Shown here piece by piece: positions 59,476 to 64,000 of a stretch of 64,000 bases of DNA. The stretch is from Progne subis subis. Its lineage: Eukaryota > Chordata > Aves > Passeriformes > Hirundinidae. Under the pieces are notes generated by a model. The model ran no database searches. It saw only the letters and a list, made by a program, of their open reading frames with translations, and was not told where the DNA came from. Position numbers and translations under genes: made by a program. The stretch covers positions 463,194-527,193 of the forward strand of contig JAKJHU010000181.1 of assembly GCA_022316685.1 (NCBI GenBank). Direction: 5' to 3'. The stretch's first letter is position 1; each line of letters begins with the position of its first letter.

Positions 59476-60710
59476 TAGAAGGATCTGTCTCAAGAAAAAA
59501 ATCCGTTTATTTTCTTCTCTGGCAGGTGAGCAAAGCCAGATTCCCAGAGTTTGAAGGGATGAGCAGGAGTGACACAATCCAAACTCACCCAACTGCCCAC
59601 AGTGCTGGGACCAGGATGGTTTTATGTGACACCAAGATCCTGTTTTGAACTTTTGGTGTCAACCACTTTGATTTCAGTAGTCAGAGACTGAATCCTGGAG
59701 CAGGAGCCTCACTTTTCAGGCAGATTTGTGCTTGTTGCACCTCCAGGAGCTCTCCAGACACCCCGACATCCATGGGTGAATCAAAGCGACACCACACAGC
59801 AGCCCCTCAGGAGCAGTCCCTGCCCTGCCAGGCTGAATTCCCAGCCTCTGAAATCGCTCAGGATCTAAGGTAGGGGCTGGTTGGGTGGCTGAGTGCAGAA
59901 AGTTACAGCATTTATTTGTTAATCCATTAGCAAGTCAACATTAAAGGATGTTCTGAACTAGTTTTACAAGATAGTGCTGCTCCACAGCCTTTCATTAACA
60001 AACAAACACAGAAACTAACAAGAAAAATCCCCACTAAAGCTGAGACGTTTTGTGTATGAACCCCGAGTCCAGGAGGAGAAAATAAATCATAATAAATCAA
60101 TTACAGTAAAAATTTGGTGTGAAAGCATCTAGAGTTGAGGCACTTGTCACCTACAGTTTGATTGTGAGAGGAAACAAAGCTGTTGTCCCACATTTCAGAA
60201 TATTAAACCCACTGAACATCATTTACATCAACACATTTATGGCTTTTAGAAGCCCTTTCTGGGGATTAAGCTTTTTAAACAATTCTTCCTCCTTCAGAAG
60301 CCAGTGGCAGTGTGGCTCCTGTGGACAATCCTCTGCCCTCACCCCATGGACAGCTGCTCCTTGCTCTTGAATCAAAGGAAGCCTCACCTGATGCCAATTG
60401 TTACCAAAATAGTGCCTTGATTTAAGTGTTCACAAATTACCCACAGCTGCCCTTAAATTCTCACCCTTCTTTTAGCTGAGAAAGCCCAAAGAGTGCAACA
60501 GAAGAAAAGCAAAAAGCAACCTGGTAACTCTTTATAGAACTGTGAGGAAGGGTTTTGTCATCCTGCTTGTAAGAGCTAGAAATGTGGTAGGGAAAGAGAA
60601 TGGAAAACTAAAGAAAAAATTCTAACGATTAAGACTTTCTTTTCTTCCTAGTGATTGCTGAAGATGCCACACGCAAGGCTTCTGCAGAGGCAGAGTAGCA
60701 GGCACTGCAT
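59476..60710. other. Intergenic DNA downstream of GDF9
   Basis: Unique-looking sequence. No exon, RNA gene or recognised transposon seen. Confidence 0.5.
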
Positions 60711-60732
60711 GTCAGGGTATGTGTGATAGCCA

Positions 60733-60738
60733 TTTATT
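60733..60738 (-). terminator. GDF9: Probable GDF9 polyadenylation signal
   Basis: AATAAA on the minus strand about 325 bases after the GDF9 stop codon. Other AATAAA motifs lie further downstream, so the exact end is uncertain. Confidence 0.5.
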
Positions 60739-61061
60739 TCTCTTTTTCTTTTTTTAATCTGTAATAAAGCAGCTTAAAAATAGACACTTGGTAGTTGAAA
60801 CCTTTCCCCATTTTAAATGCAAAATTCTCCCAATAAAAAGACACTATTTACATTTAATTGCACATCCTAGAAATGCTGAGTGAGTACAAAAATCAGTGCT
60901 GTGATGTGAACCCCTTCTGCTAACTCCGTGCTAAATCCCATCTCTCGGAGTTACAGCAACGCCGCTCAGTCCCTTGGAGCCAGAGATCTCGAGAATGCGA
61001 AAATAAAACCCGTATTTGAGAGTGCAAACCCAGCCCGAAGTGGAGCGAAGCAGAGTCCCCG

Positions 61062-61984
61062 CTACCGGCAGGTGCACTTGGTGGCGATCATGTCCTCGTA
61101 CTCCTTGTAGGCGATGGAGCCGTCGGGCTCGATGGTCAGCACGCTGAGCGGGCTGTACGCGGCCGGCACACACGAGGGCCTGGGCACGGAGGGGTCCAGC
61201 CGCTCGTAGATGAGGGTCTGCACCATGGTGTGCACCGGGGAGCCGTAGCGGTGGCCCAGGGCGCGGGGACAGTCCCCCCGGCAGAACTGGGGGCTGTACC
61301 GGTGCGGGGCGATGATCCAGCGGTCCCAGCGCAGCTGGCTGAAGCTCAGGCGGAAGTTGTGCAGCTCGCACTCGTGCTGAGGGAACACAAACTGCTTCAG
61401 GCTATGAGGGGAAGCGGCCGGGGCCGCTTTTGGATTCTCGTTCCTTCTCTGGCGAGAGGCCCTTTTACCCTGGGGATTGCCTTGTCCTTTGTCACCCTTC
61501 GGAGGATCCACGAGCGGGCCGCTGCTTCTCCTGCCGTGCCCGAGTGAGCTCCCCCGGTGATAAGCTTGCTCGCTGGTGTCATTCAGATACAGCAGAAGGG
61601 AAGGGGGAACCAGTGTCACATTAACAGCGTTTGCTGGTTTCGTGCTCTGTTGTGTGTCACCCATCAGACAAGTGAAGTTCAGAGTCATGTGGATGTTTCT
61701 CCTGTTCGTGGCAATCAGAGGCTGGAGGAAAGAAGTCACATCCATCTCCACCCATTTGTGTTTCCTAACGTCAAAGTGCAGGCTAAATGCTAGAGAGTGG
61801 GAAATGCTGGGACAAACTTGGCTGGAAAAATCATGTTCCTTAAGGGATAAATGGCATATGCAGGTAATGGAAGAGGAAATGGGAGCAGATGTGTCAAAGG
61901 AATAGAGCAAGACAGACTTGAGTAAGTGCTCCAGAGCAGTAACACGATCCAAGTTGAAGAGCAAATCCACCGAGTGAACATATC
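61062..61984 (-). CDS. GDF9: GDF9 exon 2, prodomain end and mature ligand
   Basis: Begins with two bases that complete a Gly codon, then YVHSVDLLFNLDRVTALEHL. It contains HKWVEMDVTSFLQPLIATNR of the prodomain, the cleavage site RQRR, and the cystine-knot domain from HECELHNFRLSFSQLRWDRW to KCTCR and TAG (61062-61064). This exon is fully open and well conserved. Confidence 0.96.
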
Positions 61985-63467
61985 CTGGAAGGGAAACAGA
62001 TTCCTATAAGTGTCAGTGTGTCCTTATTTTTCCACACAGACATAAATACTGTTGTAGTGGATAAGTAAAAATTATTCAGCAGCAGAAGAAAACAATTTAG
62101 ATGCCCTCCCTTACATTTACTGTGTGGTATTTGTACTTTGGTCAGGGACAAGAGTTAAAAATTAAGAAATTAAACCAAAGAAACCCCCTGATTTTAACAC
62201 TTATTAAGGATCATTTCCTTAAAACAACCAGCACAGGAGGAAGCCAGCTGTTTTCTCTTTAATGCTGGTGCGAAGTAACAGGAACTAAACACTCCAGATG
62301 ATACAAACCATGAGCTCCACCTCAAAGGTCTGTTCCTGTGCAGCACTGCAATGCTTATGTTTATCTGTCTTTCTAGTGAAAAATCCGAGTCAGGAGAACT
62401 CAAGCCACCTCAGAAGATTAACAGCCAACGTTTTTTAGCTGTCGTTGTTGTGATCAGCCCACATTTAAGAAAGCCATGGAAGCACCATAAGTTACAGCAT
62501 CCAGCCCTCCCAGTTCTGAGCCTGATTTGCGAATAATTCTACTCTTCCCTTCAGGTTTTGGTCATGATTCTTCTCTAGCAAACGTACCAGGCAAGGAGAG
62601 GAGTCTTTGGCAGTGGGTTCTGGCAGTTTGGTACAAGTCTCATACCAGTGCTGTGGTTTTTTGAAAAAAACAAAACCAAGATGGGCTGTAGAAGGAAATG
62701 TCCTGCCCATTTATGCCTCGACATTTTTTCCACTTTTCTTACTTCACTTAGATCTGCTTGTGGCTTTTTCTGACTCACGAGGAGATGAGTCAGCCCGAAA
62801 CATCGGCACGTCTTGTACATACCACTTGTGTGGTGTTCCCCAGGCTGTGAAGTCTGTGCCTAATGCCATTCAGGGAGAAGTAGGCTATGAAAAACTCCCA
62901 CCGTTTAGGAGAAGAGCCTCCGGGACAGAAATAGCACCAGCTCTAAAGCAAGGAGGTATTTTTATCTCGTGCTGCCAGCACAGAACACGCCGAAACCCCA
63001 TGTAACCTTCCCAGCCCAGGCACTGCGCACACCTACCTTTCCCCATGCCCCCGCGGCCGTGCCCGCAGTCCCAGCACGGGGTGAAGAGCCGCACCGTGTT
63101 ATAGAGGCGGCCTCGCTGCGCCTTGGGGATGCCCTCCCTGGTGGCAGACATCCTGTACAGCCTCTTCATGTACCGAAGGGCCCTGGAGTCCGGCCGCAGC
63201 CGCGGGGCCTCGCCGTGCCAGCCGCGGGGGCCGCGGTCGTGCAGCACCTTGAGCAGGGAGGGCAGGAGGGCATGGGCTGCTCCCCCACCTCGGGGCAGCC
63301 GCAGCGCCGCGCTCAGCTCGCCGGCAGCGTCCTCGGGAGCTGCCAAAAACCCGGGCGCCTCCTCAGAGCCCCGCCGGCCCCTGGAGCTGGGGGAGCGCTG
63401 GGTGCCAGCAGAGAGCCAAGGCAAGCAGCAGTACAATGCAAACGCAAATCCTCCAAGCGCTCTCCAT
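61062..63467 (-). CDS. GDF9: GDF9, growth differentiation factor 9 (2 exons, about 450 aa, exon 1 frame disrupted)
   Basis: Oocyte-secreted TGF-beta-superfamily ligand that acts with BMP15 on granulosa cells through BMPR2 and ALK5. Exons are 63467-63037 and 61984-61062 on the minus strand. Exon 1 gives a signal peptide (MESAWRICVCIVLLLALALC) and the prodomain start with LRPDSRALRYMKRLYRMSAT; exon 2 gives the rest of the prodomain, a furin-type RQRR site, and the mature ligand. The mature part has six cysteines and SCVP in place of CCVP, the GDF9 hallmark that removes the inter-subunit disulfide, and ends KCTCR. Length is close to human (454 aa). The signal-peptide frame and the prodomain frame differ by one base, so as given the exon does not encode one continuous protein. 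It sits on the same strand as UQCRQ. Confidence 0.9.
63037..63467 (-). CDS. GDF9: GDF9 exon 1, signal peptide and prodomain start, with frame disruption
   Basis: ATG at 63467-63465 opens a strong signal peptide but that frame stops at TGA (63365-63363). The prodomain (GSEEAPGFLAAPEDAAGELS onward to RLFTPC and GGMGK) is in the frame one base later, which has no ATG upstream before its own stop near 63533. Removing one base between about 63405 and 63366 would restore both the frame and the phase-1 junction with exon 2. Either an assembly indel (there is a C5 run on the sense strand at 63393-63389) or a real frameshift. Confidence 0.8.
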
Positions 63468-63562
63468 GCTCTCGAGGGCTGAAGATGGAAATAAATAAAT
63501 AAATAAATGGATAACTCCCCCTCAAGTATTCAAGGAAAAACAAGAGTGCCTGAGCCCCATCC

Positions 63563-63570
63563 CTTATATA
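63563..63570 (-). promoter_or_regulatory. GDF9: GDF9 TATA box
   Basis: TATATAAG on the minus strand about 100 bp upstream of the GDF9 start codon, predicting a start near 63535. Sequence beyond, to the window end, includes a CACCTG E-box near 63632 and TAATTA-type homeobox motifs near 63790, of the kinds used by oocyte factors, but these are short and common. Confidence 0.55.
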
Positions 63571-64000
63571 GGTTGCAGCTGTGGAATGTGAGGGAGGATT
63601 CTTTCTGATTAAGGAGCGAAGAGAAAGATCTGCACCTGGCCCCTGAAACCACAGGTTCATTGCAGTTGGGCTAAGACTTGGCCCTGAAAGCTTATTATAA
63701 AGAGATACTAATTCCAATTTAACCTTTTTCACATGGGAAATTAAAGGCTGGGAGTGAGGGAGCTGGGGAGGCATTAGCATTGCCTGGTCTAATTAATCCT
63801 GGTTTATTTGCAGGAATATATAAAGTTAAATATTACTGCTCTTAGCTTTTAGCCTCTTTCCATGTGCTGGTGGACTAGTTTTCACCAGCTCTGAGCTGAA
63901 CATCCCAGCCCCCAGCTGCTCACGGGGTATAAAATCGTGGGTTTTGTTAAGGAAGCAGTTTTGAGGCTGCTTTGACAGCATCCTCCAGGTAGCTTAATTA

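Overview
The window is vertebrate nuclear DNA, almost certainly from a bird and possibly a songbird. It holds intron-rich genes with GT-AG splice sites, many 3'-end fragments of CR1 LINEs (the dominant avian retroposon), one solo LTR, and the gene block AFF4 - LEAP2 - UQCRQ - GDF9. The predicted LEAP2 and UQCRQ proteins look avian (for example a KRKNPADYE tail in UQCRQ).

Layout. Positions 1-196 carry the 5' part of a decayed RBM8A (Y14) retrocopy on the minus strand. A polyadenylation signal at 1538-1543 probably ends a plus-strand gene lying upstream; ZCCHC10 is expected from synteny, but no coding part is in the window. A CR1 fragment and a 32-bp-period minisatellite (2812-3088) lead into the CpG-island promoter of AFF4, which has three CACGTG E-boxes. 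AFF4 (plus strand) fills about 3.3-50.7 kb: a noncoding exon 1, a 16.4-kb first intron, 20 coding exons predicting 1,153 residues, and a 5.3-kb 3' UTR containing a second G-rich minisatellite (49296-49690). Three minus-strand genes follow: LEAP2 (3 exons, 51.4-53.2 kb), UQCRQ (2 exons, 57.4-58.2 kb) and GDF9 (2 exons, 60.7-63.5 kb).

Roles. AFF4 is the scaffold of the super elongation complex; its P-TEFb-, ELL- and AF9/ENL-binding segments, SIAH-type degron and C-terminal homology domain are all readable. LEAP2 is a secreted liver and gut peptide that antagonises the ghrelin receptor. UQCRQ is a small subunit of respiratory complex III. GDF9 is the oocyte TGF-beta-family ligand. The four are neighbours by synteny, not an operon.

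Most notable observations: a 21-nt in-frame candidate microexon in AFF4 intron 7; GDF9 on the same strand as UQCRQ, whereas in mammals the two are head to head, with a degenerate AT-rich satellite between them; a one-base frame disruption in GDF9 exon 1; an RBM8A retrocopy, which is unusual in birds; two minisatellites at the two ends of AFF4 whose units match the NF-kappaB consensus; a 389-bp solo LTR with a perfect 6-bp target duplication; and a GC-rich, Ala/Gly/Arg-shifted AFF4 exon 3. I saw no microbial-type system, CRISPR array, tRNA or rRNA.
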